Counted from the stretch's first letter, positions 10,670 to 20,280 are shown. The stretch: 64,000 nucleotides of DNA from Mycobacterium conspicuum (GCF_010730195.1 NZ_AP022613.1:1116001-1180000); one strand, 5' to 3'. Notes: generated by a model not told the origin, from the sequence alone. Translations and numbers: made by a program.

Positions 10670-11223
10670 TGCGGCTCTCCCGCGTTTTGCTTGTGGCGCA
10701 GGCCATTCGCGGTCACGTTGCCCTGGTAGTAGTCCTTATCGGTGGCGCCCTCCGCCCGCGGATGCGGCGGCGCGAGCATGCCCTGCAGCAGCGGCGCGAG
10801 CAGGCGGTCCTTTTCGTAGATGAGGTCGGCGCGGTTGTCGTCGGCCAGCTCGTAGTCGTTGGTCATCGTCAGCGCCCGGGTCGGGCAGGCCTCGATGCAC
10901 AAGCCGCAACCGATGCAACGCAGATAGTTGATCTGGTAAACCCGGCCGTAGCGTTCCCCCGGCGAAAACCGCGCCTCGTCGGTGTTGTCCGCGCCCTCGA
11001 CGTAGATCGCGTCGGCCGGGCAGGACCACGCGCACAGCTCGCAGCCGATGCACTTCTCCAGGCCGTCGGGGTACCGGTTGAGCTGATGACGGCCGTGGTA
11101 GCGCGGCTTCACCGGGCCCGGCTTCTCCGGGTACTCCTCGGTGACCCTCTTCTTGAACATCGAAGCGAAGGTCACGCCGAATCCTGCTACGGCGGCCAAG
11201 GAATTTGAAAGGAAATTAGCCAC
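10666..11223 (-). CDS. nuoI: NADH-quinone oxidoreductase subunit I (two 4Fe-4S)
   Basis: 185-aa peripheral-arm subunit carrying the N6a/N6b clusters. The two ferredoxin motifs are CIGCELCAWSC (residues ~63-73) and CIGCGLCIEAC (~107-117), each with a downstream CP. I chose the GTG giving VANFLSNSLAAVAGFGV, which overlaps nuoH by 8 nt; longer in-frame options lie inside nuoH. The N-terminus is shorter than in M. tuberculosis NuoI. Confidence 0.95.
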   Translation of the reverse strand: MANFLSNSLAAVAGFGVTFASMFKKRVTEEYPEKPGPVKPRYHGRHQLNRYPDGLEKCIGCELCAWSCPADAIYVEGADNTDEARFSPGERYGRVYQINYLRCIGCGLCIEACPTRALTMTNDYELADDNRADLIYEKDRLLAPLLQGMLAPPHPRAEGATDKDYYQGNVTANGLRHKQNAGEPQ

Positions 11224-12466
11224 GCACCTTCTCCTTGCTCGCACCCACTGGCAGCGGCGGTGTCGGGAATGCCGGCTCAATGCTCTTCAGGCCGCCGGCG
11301 CGCTCCTGCTTGCGCCGTTCCTTCGCCAACGCGCGAATGCTGGGCGCGGTGAACGGTTTTCGCAGCGTCAGCACCAGCGCCACGGCGAAGACAAGGCTGC
11401 TGACCACCAGCACCGGGGTCCAATGCTGGAAGCCCTGGTTGCTCGCCGAGCGGATGACCGCCGCGATCAACACCCACAGCAGCGACGCGGGGATCAGCAG
11501 CTTCCATCCCAGCCCCATGAACTGGTCGTAGCGCAGCCGGGGCAGGCTGGCGCGCAGCCACATGTAGATGAACATGAAGGTCCACATCTTGGCGGTGAAC
11601 CAGAGCACCGGCCACCAGCCGGTGTTGGCGCCCTCCCACATGTTGAGCGGCCACGGAGCATGCCAGCCGCCGAAGAACAGCACCGTGGCCAGCGAGGAAA
11701 CCGTCATCATGTTCACGTACTCGGCCAGCATGAACATCGCGAACTTCAGCGACGAGTACTCGGTGTGGAAGCCCGCGACGAGTTCGCCCTCGGCCTCGGG
11801 CAAATCGAATGGGGCCCGGTTGGTTTCGCCGACCATCGAGATCAGGTAGATCACGAACGACGGCAGCAGCAGGAACACGTACCAAACCCGGTCCTGGGCG
11901 GCGACGATCGACGAGGTCGACATCGAGCCGGCGTAGAGGAACACGGTCGCGAACGACAGTCCCATCGCGACCTCGTACGAGATGACTTGGGCGGTGGACC
12001 GCACGCCGCCGAGCAGCGGGTAAGTGGAGCCGGACGCCCAACCGCCGAGCACGATCCCATACACCCCGATCGCCGAGAGCCCCAGGATGAACAGCACCGC
12101 GACCGGCAGGTCGGTCAGCTGCAACGGTGTGCGGTGGCCGAACACCGACACCTCGGGACCGAACGGGATGAACGCGAACGCGGTGAACGCGGGGATCGTC
12201 GAGAAGACCGGGGCCGCAAAGTAAACGAACTTGTCGATGCCGGCGGGGGTGATGCTTTCCTTGAGCGCCAGCTTGATTCCGTCGGCCAGGCTCTGCAGGA
12301 CGCCCCACGGCCCCGCCCGGTTGGGGCCGGGCCGCCGCTGCATATACCCGAGGATCTTGCGCTCGAGCAGGATCGCGAGCAGCACGTTGAGCATCAAGAA
12401 CACGAAGATGGCCAGGGCCTTGCCCAGTACCAACCACCACGGGTCGTGTCCGAAGCCGTTTAGCAC
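11216..12466 (-). CDS. nuoH: NADH-quinone oxidoreductase subunit H
   Basis: 416-aa membrane subunit that forms the quinone-chamber entrance. Conserved stretches include RPGPNRAGPWG (residues ~42-52) and ETNRAPFDLPEAEGELVAGFHTEYS (~210-235), whose acidic residues line the quinone/proton path. The GTG giving VLNGFGHDPWWLV overlaps the nuoG stop by 7 nt. Like its mycobacterial relatives it has a charged C-terminal tail of about 50 residues. Confidence 0.96.
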   Translation of the reverse strand: MLNGFGHDPWWLVLGKALAIFVFLMLNVLLAILLERKILGYMQRRPGPNRAGPWGVLQSLADGIKLALKESITPAGIDKFVYFAAPVFSTIPAFTAFAFIPFGPEVSVFGHRTPLQLTDLPVAVLFILGLSAIGVYGIVLGGWASGSTYPLLGGVRSTAQVISYEVAMGLSFATVFLYAGSMSTSSIVAAQDRVWYVFLLLPSFVIYLISMVGETNRAPFDLPEAEGELVAGFHTEYSSLKFAMFMLAEYVNMMTVSSLATVLFFGGWHAPWPLNMWEGANTGWWPVLWFTAKMWTFMFIYMWLRASLPRLRYDQFMGLGWKLLIPASLLWVLIAAVIRSASNQGFQHWTPVLVVSSLVFAVALVLTLRKPFTAPSIRALAKERRKQERAGGLKSIEPAFPTPPLPVGASKEKVRG

Positions 12467-14904
12467 GAGCCCACTCCGATCTTTACCAAGCTGCCGATCG
12501 TGACGCCCAGCTGCCGGTGCACCGCCGAACCCGGCGAGTTCAGCGGCAGCCACACCACCTTGTCGGGCATGTCGGTGATGTTCAGCGGCAAGGTGATTGA
12601 GCCGCGCGCGGTGCTGACCGTGACGTCGTCCCCGTCGGCGGCGCCGATTTCGGCCGCGGTGCCCGACGAGAGTCGGACCACGGGCTTGCGTGCGGTGCCG
12701 GCCAGATGCGGTTCGCCGTCCTGGCCGCGGCCCGCGTCGAGCAGCATCCGCCAGCCCGCCAACACGGCCTCACCCGAACCGGGTTCGGGTGGCTGCGCGG
12801 CCGGAACCTGAGGACCCGCGGCCCGGTCGCCGTCCCAGGTGCCCAGCCAGGACAGCTCCTCGCGGGCCTCCTCGACCGTGGAACAGCCCAAGTAGACACC
12901 CATTTCGTCGGCCAACGTGTCGAGCACCTGGTGATCCGATTGGCGGGCGTACTGCATGCTGCCGTGCAGGGCGGCCCCGAATCCGCGGTAGCGGCCCTCC
13001 CAGTTGACGAAGGCGCCGGCCTTGTGGGTGGTCGGCGCGACGGGGAACACCACATCGGCGCGTTCGGTGACGGCACTGTGCCGCAGCTCGAGGCTCACCA
13101 CGAACCCGGCGGCGTCCAGGGCGGTCAACACCGCGTCGGGATCGGCGAAGTCGTCGGGTTCGATACCGCCGACTAGCAGTGCCCCCAGGCTCCCGTCGGT
13201 GGCGCCGGCCAGGATGCCGTCGACGTCGCGGCCACTGGCAGTGGGGATCTCGTCGACGTGCCAGCCGGCACAAACCTGGGCGCGCGCGGCTTCGTCGGCG
13301 AGTGGGCGGCCGCCGGGCAGCAACCCGGGCAGCGCGCCGGCTTCCAGTGCGCCGCGCTCCCCGGCGCGGCGCGGCACCCAGGCCAGCCGCGCCCCGGTGG
13401 CGTCGGCGAGCCTCGCCGCGGCGGACAATCCGCCCGGCGCGGTGGCCAGCCGTTCCCCGACCATGATGACCGCGCCGGGGGTGGACAGTAGCTTTCGGAG
13501 GTCACCCGAGCTTTCGCCGGTGGCCAGCCCGTCCAGCGTCGAAGCTTCAGCGCCCGGAACGGTTTTCAGCAATCGGCCGGACATTTTCTGCAGCGCGCGG
13601 GTGGCGAACGGGGCGACCGCGTAGACCGGCAGACCGCGCTTGCGCGCCGCCTTACGCAGCCGCAGAAACACGATGGGCGACTCTTCCTCGGGCTCGAACC
13701 CGACCAGCAGCACCACCGGGGCCGATTCCAGGTCGGCGTAGCTGACGGTCACCGGTCGGCCCGCGATTCGGTTCGTCAGGAACTCGGTCTCCTCGCCGGA
13801 GTGGGGGCGGGCCCGGAAGTCGATGTCGTTGGTGTCCAACACGATTCGCGCAAACTTGGCGTACGCGTAGGCGTCTTCCCAGGTGACCCGGCCGCCGACC
13901 AGCACGCCCGTACGGCCGCGGGCGGCCTCTAGGCCGGCGATCGCCACGGCGATCGCGTGTGCCCACGACGCGGGCTGCAGTGTTCCTGCCGCGTCCCGAA
14001 CCAGCGGGGTGGTGAGCACGTCGGGCTGGGTCGCGTAATTGAAGGCCCAGCGGCCCTTGTCGCAGTTCCACTCCTCGTTGACTTCCGGGTCGTCGCCGGC
14101 CAGGCGGCGCAGCACCTTGCCGCGGCGGTGGTCGGTGCGCTGCGCGCACCCGGATGCGCAGTGTTCGCACGCGCTGGGGCTGGAGACCAGGTCGAAGGGA
14201 CGGGCACGGAACCGGTAGGCGGTTCCCGTCAGCGCGCCGACCGGGCAGATCTGCACGGTGTTGCCCGAAAAGTACGACTCGAAGGGCTCGTTGGCGTAGA
14301 TGCCGACCTGTTGCAGCGCGCCCCGCTCCTGCATGTCGATGAACGGATCGCCGGCGATCTGCTCGGAGAACCGCGTGCAGCGGGCGCACAGGATGCAGCG
14401 TTCGCGGTCCAGCAGCACCTGCGCCGAGATGTTGATCGGCTTGGCGAACGTGCGCTTGACGTCCTGGAAGCGCGAGTCGGCGCGGCCGTTGGACATCGCC
14501 TGGTTCTGCAGCGGGCATTCGCCGCCCTTGTCGCACATCGGGCAGTCCAGCGGATGGTTGATCAGCAGCAGCTCCATCACACCGTGCTGGGCCTTGTCGG
14601 CGGCCGGCGAAGTCACCTGGGTACGCACCACCATGTCGTCGGTGGCAACGGTGGTGCACGATGCCAGTGGTTTGCGTTGCCCCTCGACCTCGACCAGGCA
14701 CTGCCGGCAGGCGCCGACCGGATCGAGCAGCGGATGGTCGCAGAACCGCGGGATCTGGATGCCCATCAACTCGGCCGCACGAATCACCAGAGTTCCCTTG
14801 GGAACGCTGATTTCGGCGCCGTCGATGGTCAGTGTCACCATCTCCGGCGGACGCGCGCCGTCGTCCTTGGCGCCGCCGGTTTCGGTCTTGGCCGCACTAG
14901 TCAC
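12460..14904 (-). CDS. nuoG: NADH-quinone oxidoreductase subunit G (Fe-S)
   Basis: 814-aa largest peripheral subunit. The N-terminal [2Fe-2S] site has cysteines in CDHPLLDPVGACRQC and a later ASC. Next come the His/Cys 4Fe-4S site (HPLDCPMCDKGGEC), CILCARC...CPVG, and then CEHCASGC with a distant Cys, which fits the off-path N7 cluster. The rest is a molybdopterin-oxidoreductase-like domain without an active site. I preferred the GTG at 14904 over the in-frame ATG at 14925 because it lies just after the nuoF stop and matches the family N-terminus. Confidence 0.95.
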   Translation of the reverse strand: MTSAAKTETGGAKDDGARPPEMVTLTIDGAEISVPKGTLVIRAAELMGIQIPRFCDHPLLDPVGACRQCLVEVEGQRKPLASCTTVATDDMVVRTQVTSPAADKAQHGVMELLLINHPLDCPMCDKGGECPLQNQAMSNGRADSRFQDVKRTFAKPINISAQVLLDRERCILCARCTRFSEQIAGDPFIDMQERGALQQVGIYANEPFESYFSGNTVQICPVGALTGTAYRFRARPFDLVSSPSACEHCASGCAQRTDHRRGKVLRRLAGDDPEVNEEWNCDKGRWAFNYATQPDVLTTPLVRDAAGTLQPASWAHAIAVAIAGLEAARGRTGVLVGGRVTWEDAYAYAKFARIVLDTNDIDFRARPHSGEETEFLTNRIAGRPVTVSYADLESAPVVLLVGFEPEEESPIVFLRLRKAARKRGLPVYAVAPFATRALQKMSGRLLKTVPGAEASTLDGLATGESSGDLRKLLSTPGAVIMVGERLATAPGGLSAAARLADATGARLAWVPRRAGERGALEAGALPGLLPGGRPLADEAARAQVCAGWHVDEIPTASGRDVDGILAGATDGSLGALLVGGIEPDDFADPDAVLTALDAAGFVVSLELRHSAVTERADVVFPVAPTTHKAGAFVNWEGRYRGFGAALHGSMQYARQSDHQVLDTLADEMGVYLGCSTVEEAREELSWLGTWDGDRAAGPQVPAAQPPEPGSGEAVLAGWRMLLDAGRGQDGEPHLAGTARKPVVRLSSGTAAEIGAADGDDVTVSTARGSITLPLNITDMPDKVVWLPLNSPGSAVHRQLGVTIGSLVKIGVGSC

Positions 14905-14911
14905 TGGGCTC

Positions 14912-16231
14912 TCAGGCCTTTCCATTCGCGGTCAGCATGGAGTCTTTCGGATCGAACGGGCATCCGCCGCCCTCGACGTGGGCGATGTACTCGTCGCGGA
15001 AGTATTTGATCGACGACGACACCGGGCTGGCCGCGCCATCGCCCAACGCGCAGAACGACTTTCCCAAGATGGCGTCGGCGATATCCAACAGCTTGTCGAT
15101 ATCCTCGTGCGTGCCCTTGCCGGTTTCCAGCCGCTCGTAGATCTGGTCCAGCCAGTACGTGCCCTCCCGGCACGGCGTGCACTTCCCGCACGACTCGTGT
15201 CGGTAGAACTCGGTCCAGCGCCACACCGCGCGCACCACGCACGTCGTCTCGTCGAAGATCTCTAAAGCTTTGGTGCCCAGCATCGAACCGGCCGCACCCA
15301 CGCCCTCGTAGTCCAGCGGCACGTCGAGGTGCTCGGCGGTGAGCAACGGCGTCGAGGACCCGCCGGGTGTCCAGAACTTCAGCTGGTGGCCGGCGCGCAC
15401 GCCGCCGGCGTAGTCGAGCAACTCGCGCAGCGTGATGCCCAGCGGCGCCTCGTACTGGCCCGGGTTGGTCACGTGACCGGACAGCGAAAACAGCGTGAAC
15501 CCAGGCGATTTCTCGGTGCCCATGGACCGAAACCAGTCGACGCCGTTGAGGATGATCGACGGCACGCTGGCAATGGTTTCGACGTTGTTGATCACCGTGG
15601 GGCAGCCGTACAGGCCCGCGACGGCGGGGAAGGGCGGGCGCAGCCGCGGCTGGCCGCGCTTGCCCTCCAGCGAGTCCAACAGCGCGGTCTCCTCGCCGCA
15701 GATGTAGGCGCCCGCGCCGGCGTGCACCACCAGCTCCAGGTCGTAACCGGAGCCGTTGATGTTGCGGCCCAAAAAGCCCGCGGCGTACGCCTCGGCCACC
15801 GCGTTCTGCAGGCGGCGCAACACCGGCAGCACCTCACCCCGCACGTAGATGAAGGCGTGGCTCGCGCGGATCGCATACGAGGCGATGATCACGCCCTCGA
15901 CGAGCACGTGCGGTGTCGCCAGCATCAGTGGAATGTCTTTGCACGTACCGGGTTCCGACTCGTCGGCGTTGACGACCAGGTAGTGCGGCTTGGCGGCGGC
16001 ACCGGTATCGCCCTGCGGGATGAACGACCATTTCGTGCCGGTGGAGAAGCCCGCGCCGCCGCGCCCGCGCAGACCCGAGTCCTTCACGGCGCCGATCACC
16101 GCGTCGGGCTCCATCGCCAGCGCCTTCGCCATGGCCTTGTACCCGTCATGGCGTTGATAAGTCTTTAGGGTCCACGACTCGGGGTCGTCCCAGTACCGGC
16201 TGATCACCGGTGTCAACGGGGTTGCGGTCAT
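14912..16231 (-). CDS. nuoF: NADH-quinone oxidoreductase subunit F (FMN, NADH site)
   Basis: 439-aa electron-entry subunit. The FMN/NADH glycine-rich loop is GRGGAGFSTGTKW (residues ~56-68), a second nucleotide segment is ICGEETALLDSLEGKRGQPR, and the N3 4Fe-4S cysteines lie in ESCGKCTPCREG plus FCALGDG. The ATG overlaps the nuoE stop by 4 nt. It receives hydride from NADH and passes electrons to NuoE and NuoG. Confidence 0.97.
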   Translation of the reverse strand: MTATPLTPVISRYWDDPESWTLKTYQRHDGYKAMAKALAMEPDAVIGAVKDSGLRGRGGAGFSTGTKWSFIPQGDTGAAAKPHYLVVNADESEPGTCKDIPLMLATPHVLVEGVIIASYAIRASHAFIYVRGEVLPVLRRLQNAVAEAYAAGFLGRNINGSGYDLELVVHAGAGAYICGEETALLDSLEGKRGQPRLRPPFPAVAGLYGCPTVINNVETIASVPSIILNGVDWFRSMGTEKSPGFTLFSLSGHVTNPGQYEAPLGITLRELLDYAGGVRAGHQLKFWTPGGSSTPLLTAEHLDVPLDYEGVGAAGSMLGTKALEIFDETTCVVRAVWRWTEFYRHESCGKCTPCREGTYWLDQIYERLETGKGTHEDIDKLLDIADAILGKSFCALGDGAASPVSSSIKYFRDEYIAHVEGGGCPFDPKDSMLTANGKA

Positions 16232-17004
16232 GACTGGTCCTCCGGCGCGGTCGGCGCCTCCATGCCGTGTTCCTTCGCCACCCGCAGGCCGGCCAACGTG
16301 GCCGCACCGGCGCCGCCCTGGCCCTGGTCGGGGCGCTCGTCGCGCAGGCCCGCCAGGATCCGCGACGTCTGGCGGAAGCCGCACAGCGGCGCGCCGCGGG
16401 TGGGGTCCTTGGGTTTGCCGGCGCGCAGTGAGTCGACGAGTTCGCGCGCCGACTCGCAGGTCTGGTTGTCGAAGAACTCCCAGTTGACCATCACCACCGG
16501 CGCGAAGTCGCAGGCCGCGTTGCACTCGATGTGCTGCAGGGTGATGGACCCGTCGTCGGTGGTCTGGTCGTTGCCGATGCCGAGATGCTCTTTGAGTTCG
16601 GCGAAGATGGCGTCGCCGCCCATCACGGCGCACAGCGTGTTGGTGCAGACGCCGACCAGGTATTCGCCGGTGGGTCCGCGGCGGTACATGGTGTAGAAGG
16701 TCGCCACCGCGGACACCTGCGCGCTGGTCAGCCCGAGCTGGCTGGCGCAGAATTCCAGTCCCGCCGGGGTGATGTAGGAGTCCTCGCCCTGCACCAGGTG
16801 CAGCAACGGCAACAGGGCCGAGCCCTTGTTCGGGTAACGGCCGATGATCTCCTTGGCCTCGACCTCGAGCCGGGCCTGTACGTCGGGTGAGTACGACTGG
16901 GGCGCGCCCTCGACGACGAACTGGTTGGGCTCCTCGGGCGGCGGTCCGAGGCGGAGGAATACCCGCTCGCCGCTGCCGGATACGTCGCCGCTGCTCGCCG
17001 TCAT
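16228..17004 (-). CDS. nuoE: NADH-quinone oxidoreductase subunit E ([2Fe-2S])
   Basis: 258-aa thioredoxin-like subunit. The N1a [2Fe-2S] ligands appear as CTNTLC and, further on, CNAAC. The C-terminal ~60 residues after the cluster domain are an Ala/Gly/Arg-rich extension typical of actinobacteria. The ATG overlaps the nuoD stop. A larger open frame continues upstream inside nuoD but has no homologous character. Confidence 0.96.
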   Translation of the reverse strand: MTASSGDVSGSGERVFLRLGPPPEEPNQFVVEGAPQSYSPDVQARLEVEAKEIIGRYPNKGSALLPLLHLVQGEDSYITPAGLEFCASQLGLTSAQVSAVATFYTMYRRGPTGEYLVGVCTNTLCAVMGGDAIFAELKEHLGIGNDQTTDDGSITLQHIECNAACDFAPVVMVNWEFFDNQTCESARELVDSLRAGKPKDPTRGAPLCGFRQTSRILAGLRDERPDQGQGGAGAATLAGLRVAKEHGMEAPTAPEDQS

Positions 17005-18299
17005 CGGTCGACCCCGCCCATGACCGGGTCGATGCTGGCGACCGCGGCGATCAGGTCGGCGACCATGCCGCCCTCGCACATCGCCGCGACCGACTGCAGG
17101 TTGGTGAAGGACGGATCGCGGTAGTGCACGCGGTAGGGGCGAGTGCCGCCGTCGCTGACCATGTGCACGCCGAGCTCTCCGCGCGGGGATTCGACGGCCA
17201 CATAGACCTGGCCGGCCGGCACCCGGATGCCCTCGGTGACGAGTTTGAAGTGGTGGATCAGTGCCTCCATCGAGCCGGTCATGATCTTGGCGATGTGCTC
17301 CGGGGAGTTGCCCATGCCGTCCGGGCCGACCTTCAAATCGGCCGGCCAGGCGATCTTGCGGTCCTCCACCATGGTCGGCCCGGGCTGCAACTTGTCCAGG
17401 CACTGCTCGACGATCTTGACCGACTCCCACATCTCCTTGACGCGAATCATGTAGCGCCCGTAGGCATCACACCCGTCGTCGGTGATGACGTCGAACTCGT
17501 AGTCCTGGTATCCGCAGTAGGGCTCGGTTTTGCGCAGGTCGTGGGGCAATCCGGTGGCACGCAGGATCGGGCCGGTGATGCCCAGCGCCATGCAGCCGGT
17601 GAGGTCCAGGTAGCCGACGCCTTCGGTGCGGGCCTTCCAGATGGCGTTCTCGTTCAGCAGGTCGCCCATCTCGCGCAGCACGACGCGCAATTCCTTGAGC
17701 GCGTCGGAGATCTCGGTCTTGGCGTCCGGCGGTAGGTCCTGCGCCACGCCGCCCGGGCGGATGTAGGCGCTGTTCATCCGCAGGCCGGTGATCGACTCGA
17801 AGAGGGTGAGGACGATCTCGCGTCCGCGGAACCCGACGAACATCGGCGTCATCGCGCCCAGCTCCATGCCGCCGGTCGCCAGCGCGACCAGATGCGACGA
17901 GATCCGGTTGAGCTCCATCATCATGACCCGGATGACGTTGACCCGCTCCGGGATCTCATCGGTGATGCCGAGCAGCTTCTCCACACCCAGGCAGTAGGCG
18001 GCCTCGTTGAAGAACGGCGACAGGTAATCCATCCGGGTCACGAACGTGACCCCCTGCGTCCAATACCGGTACTCGAGGTTTTTCTCGATTCCGGTGTGCA
18101 GGTAGCCGATTCCGCATCGGACCTCGGTGACTGTTTCGCCTTCGATCTCGAGGATCAGCCGCAGCACGCCGTGTGTGGACGGGTGCTGGGGCCCCATGTT
18201 GACGACGATGCGTTCGCCGGGATCCGCGTTGCGGGCGGCGTCGACGATCTGTTCCCAATCCTGCCCGCCGGCGACTAAAACGGTTTCGGTTTCGGTCAT
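17001..18299 (-). CDS. nuoD: NADH-quinone oxidoreductase subunit D
   Basis: 432-aa subunit that, with NuoB, forms the quinone-reduction site. The diagnostic MGPQHPSTHGVLRL is at residues ~36-49, and DLTGCMALGITGPILRATG and a C-terminal SIDPVMGGVDR are present. The fold derives from the large subunit of NiFe hydrogenase and has lost the metal cysteines. The gap from nuoC is 16 bp; the stop overlaps the nuoE start. Confidence 0.97.
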   Translation of the reverse strand: MTETETVLVAGGQDWEQIVDAARNADPGERIVVNMGPQHPSTHGVLRLILEIEGETVTEVRCGIGYLHTGIEKNLEYRYWTQGVTFVTRMDYLSPFFNEAAYCLGVEKLLGITDEIPERVNVIRVMMMELNRISSHLVALATGGMELGAMTPMFVGFRGREIVLTLFESITGLRMNSAYIRPGGVAQDLPPDAKTEISDALKELRVVLREMGDLLNENAIWKARTEGVGYLDLTGCMALGITGPILRATGLPHDLRKTEPYCGYQDYEFDVITDDGCDAYGRYMIRVKEMWESVKIVEQCLDKLQPGPTMVEDRKIAWPADLKVGPDGMGNSPEHIAKIMTGSMEALIHHFKLVTEGIRVPAGQVYVAVESPRGELGVHMVSDGGTRPYRVHYRDPSFTNLQSVAAMCEGGMVADLIAAVASIDPVMGGVDR

Positions 18300-18315
18300 C
18301 TCTGGTTTTCCAACA

Positions 18316-19041
18316 TCAGTTGTAGGCTCTCCGCTCGTCGGGCGGGGGTATCTGTGCGCCCTTGTACTCGACTGGAATTCCGCCGAGTGGGTAGTCCTTG
18401 CGCTGCGGATGCCCGTGCCAGTCGTCGGGCATCTCGATTCGGGTCAACGACGGGTGCCCATCGAAGATGATGCCGAAAAAGTCGTAGGTCTCACGCTCGT
18501 GCCAGTCGTTGGTCGGGTAGATCCCGAACAGCGATGGGATGTGCGGATCACTGTCCGGCGCAGCCACTTCCAGCCGGAGCCGACGGTTATGCGTGATCGA
18601 CTGCAGCGGATAGACGGCGTGCAGTTCCCGGCCGGTCTCGTGCGGGTAGTGCACCCCGTTGACGCCCAGGCACATCTCGAAGCGCAGCTCCGGCTCGTCG
18701 CGCAGCAGCTGGGCGACTTGGGGCAACAGTTCGCGGCGCACGTGCAGGGTCAGCTCGTCGCGGTCCACGACGACCTTCTCGATCGCGGTGTCGAATTCGA
18801 TTTCGCGGCGCTGCAACGCCTCGGCCAGCCGGTCGGCGATGTCGTCGAAGTAGCCGCCGTACGGCCGCGGACTGCTGCCCGGGAGCGTGATCTCGCGAAC
18901 CAGCCGGCCGTAGCCGGTGGTGTCGCCGCTGCCGGCGACGCCGAACATGCCGCGGCGGACGTCGATCACTTCGCCCCCGGTGGTTGGGGTTCCTCCTACT
19001 TCGGCCGCGGCTCGCTTCGGGTCCTTTTCGGGAGAGCTCAT
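18316..19041 (-). CDS. nuoC: NADH-quinone oxidoreductase subunit C
   Basis: 241-aa peripheral subunit with the family signature HERETYDFFGIIFDGHP (residues ~177-193) and RKDYPLGG near the C-terminus. The N-terminal ~50 residues are a variable Gly/Thr-rich extension. I set the start at the ATG overlapping the nuoB stop by 4 nt and rejected the longer in-frame ORF that reads back through nuoB. Confidence 0.96.
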   Translation of the reverse strand: MSSPEKDPKRAAAEVGGTPTTGGEVIDVRRGMFGVAGSGDTTGYGRLVREITLPGSSPRPYGGYFDDIADRLAEALQRREIEFDTAIEKVVVDRDELTLHVRRELLPQVAQLLRDEPELRFEMCLGVNGVHYPHETGRELHAVYPLQSITHNRRLRLEVAAPDSDPHIPSLFGIYPTNDWHERETYDFFGIIFDGHPSLTRIEMPDDWHGHPQRKDYPLGGIPVEYKGAQIPPPDERRAYN

Positions 19042-19592
19042 CGCAGCAGTCCGTGCATCTCGATCGTGGGCTTGGCCGACAGCGCGGCCTGCTCGGCCGC
19101 GGCGATGGCCTCTTCCCGGTTGACGCCCAACGGCATTTCCTGAATCTTCTCGTGCAGCTTGAGGATTGCGTGCAACAGCATCTCCGGCCGCGGCGGGCAG
19201 CCGGGCAGGTAGATGTCCACCGGCACGACGTGGTCGACGCCCTGCACGATCGAGTAGTTGTTGAACATCCCGCCCGACGACGCGCAGACACCCATGGCCA
19301 GAACCCATTTCGGCTCGCCCATCTGGTCGTAGATTTGACGCAACACCGGCGCCATTTTCTGGCTGACCCGTCCGGCCACGATCATCAGGTCGGCCTGCCG
19401 TGGTGTCGCCGAGAAGCGCTCCATCCCGAACCGGGCGATGTCAAACCTCGGCCCGGCGGTCGCCATCATCTCGATCGCGCAGCAGGCCAACCCGAACGTC
19501 GCCGGCCACAGCGAGTTCTTGCGGACGTAGCCGGCCACCTTTTCGACGGTCGACAGCAGGATGCCACCGGGCAGCTGTTCTTCCAGGCCCAC
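19038..19592 (-). CDS. nuoB: NADH-quinone oxidoreductase subunit B (N2 cluster)
   Basis: 184-aa subunit holding terminal cluster N2. The tandem cysteines are in LACCAIEMMAT (residues ~36-46), with a third in MGVCASSGG and a fourth in YLPGCPPRPE. It joins the peripheral and membrane arms at the quinone site. It lies 8 bp downstream of nuoA and overlaps nuoC. Confidence 0.97.
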   Translation of the reverse strand: MGLEEQLPGGILLSTVEKVAGYVRKNSLWPATFGLACCAIEMMATAGPRFDIARFGMERFSATPRQADLMIVAGRVSQKMAPVLRQIYDQMGEPKWVLAMGVCASSGGMFNNYSIVQGVDHVVPVDIYLPGCPPRPEMLLHAILKLHEKIQEMPLGVNREEAIAAAEQAALSAKPTIEMHGLLR

Positions 19593-19600
19593 GTCTTACC

Positions 19601-19978
19601 TCAATCCCAAGTCAGGCCCCCGCGGCGCCACACGTACGCGTAGGCCACGAAGACCGTGAGCATGAATATCACCATTTCGACCAGTGCGAACGTCCCGAGT
19701 GCGTCGTAGCTGACCGCCCATGGATACAAGAACACGATTTCGATGTCGAAGACGATAAATAGCATTGCGGTCAGGTAATACTTCACCGGGAACCGCTGCC
19801 CGGCCGTCGCGTTCGGGCCACTGACCGATGTCTCGGTCGGCTCGATCCCGCATTCGTAGGCAGCCAGCTTGGACCGGTTGTATCTGTGCGGGCCGGCGAT
19901 GCTCGCGATCCCGACCGAGCCCACGGCAAAAGCGGCCGCGATCCCTCCGAGAACCAGGATGGGTAGGTAGGCGTTCAA
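19601..19978 (-). CDS. nuoA: NADH-quinone oxidoreductase subunit A
   Basis: 125-aa membrane subunit with three helices and the conserved YECGIEP and FDIEIVFLYPWAV motifs. It is the first gene of the operon. The best start is a TTG (LNAYLPILVL) 4 nt after a GGAG; no ATG or GTG fits the family N-terminus. The TTG overlaps the stop of a seven-codon upstream ORF, and a strong hairpin lies 24 nt upstream of the start, which suggests control at the leader. Confidence 0.94.
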   Translation of the reverse strand: MNAYLPILVLGGIAAAFAVGSVGIASIAGPHRYNRSKLAAYECGIEPTETSVSGPNATAGQRFPVKYYLTAMLFIVFDIEIVFLYPWAVSYDALGTFALVEMVIFMLTVFVAYAYVWRRGGLTWD

Positions 19979-19998
19979 CTCGCTCCAAAGTCCGTCAT
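19975..19998 (-). promoter_or_regulatory. Seven-codon upstream ORF in the nuoA leader
   Basis: The leader contains ATG ACG GAC TTT GGA GCG AGT TGA (peptide MTDFGAS). Its TGA overlaps the TTG start of nuoA in the arrangement TTGA. The nuoA Shine-Dalgarno GGAG lies inside this ORF. Coupling of nuoA translation to this mini-ORF is an inference; alternatively the ATG may simply not be used. Confidence 0.4.
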
Positions 19999-20001
19999 AC
20001 G

Positions 20002-20031
20002 GGCCGCCACCAAACCCCTTTGGTGGCGGCC
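20002..20031 (-). promoter_or_regulatory. Perfect hairpin in the nuoA 5' leader
   Basis: Two perfectly complementary 13-nt arms (GGCCGCCACCAAA and its complement) are separated by four bases. It lies 24-53 nt upstream of the nuoA start on the operon strand. It could be an attenuator, an mRNA-stabilising structure, an operator, or a terminator for readthrough from elsewhere. The sequence alone does not decide. Confidence 0.5.
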
Positions 20032-20280
20032 GGGCGGGTGGCCGGGCTGCTGTGACGGACCGGGCTTGTGGGCCGTCGCAGTGACCTTCAACATAGCGTC
20101 GCGAGGGGCGGAGCCTGTGCCCGGGGTCGGCCTCATGATCCAACGCTCGCGGGGGTTGTGCAAAGCGAACGGATTTGCCTCGAAATCCGAACAGCCGGGG
20201 GTGCCGCCGAATACGATGATGAACTCGGTGCTTGGGCCGGTGCCGAAGCCTTCTGGTGCACGAATAGATGCGGGGCGCGG

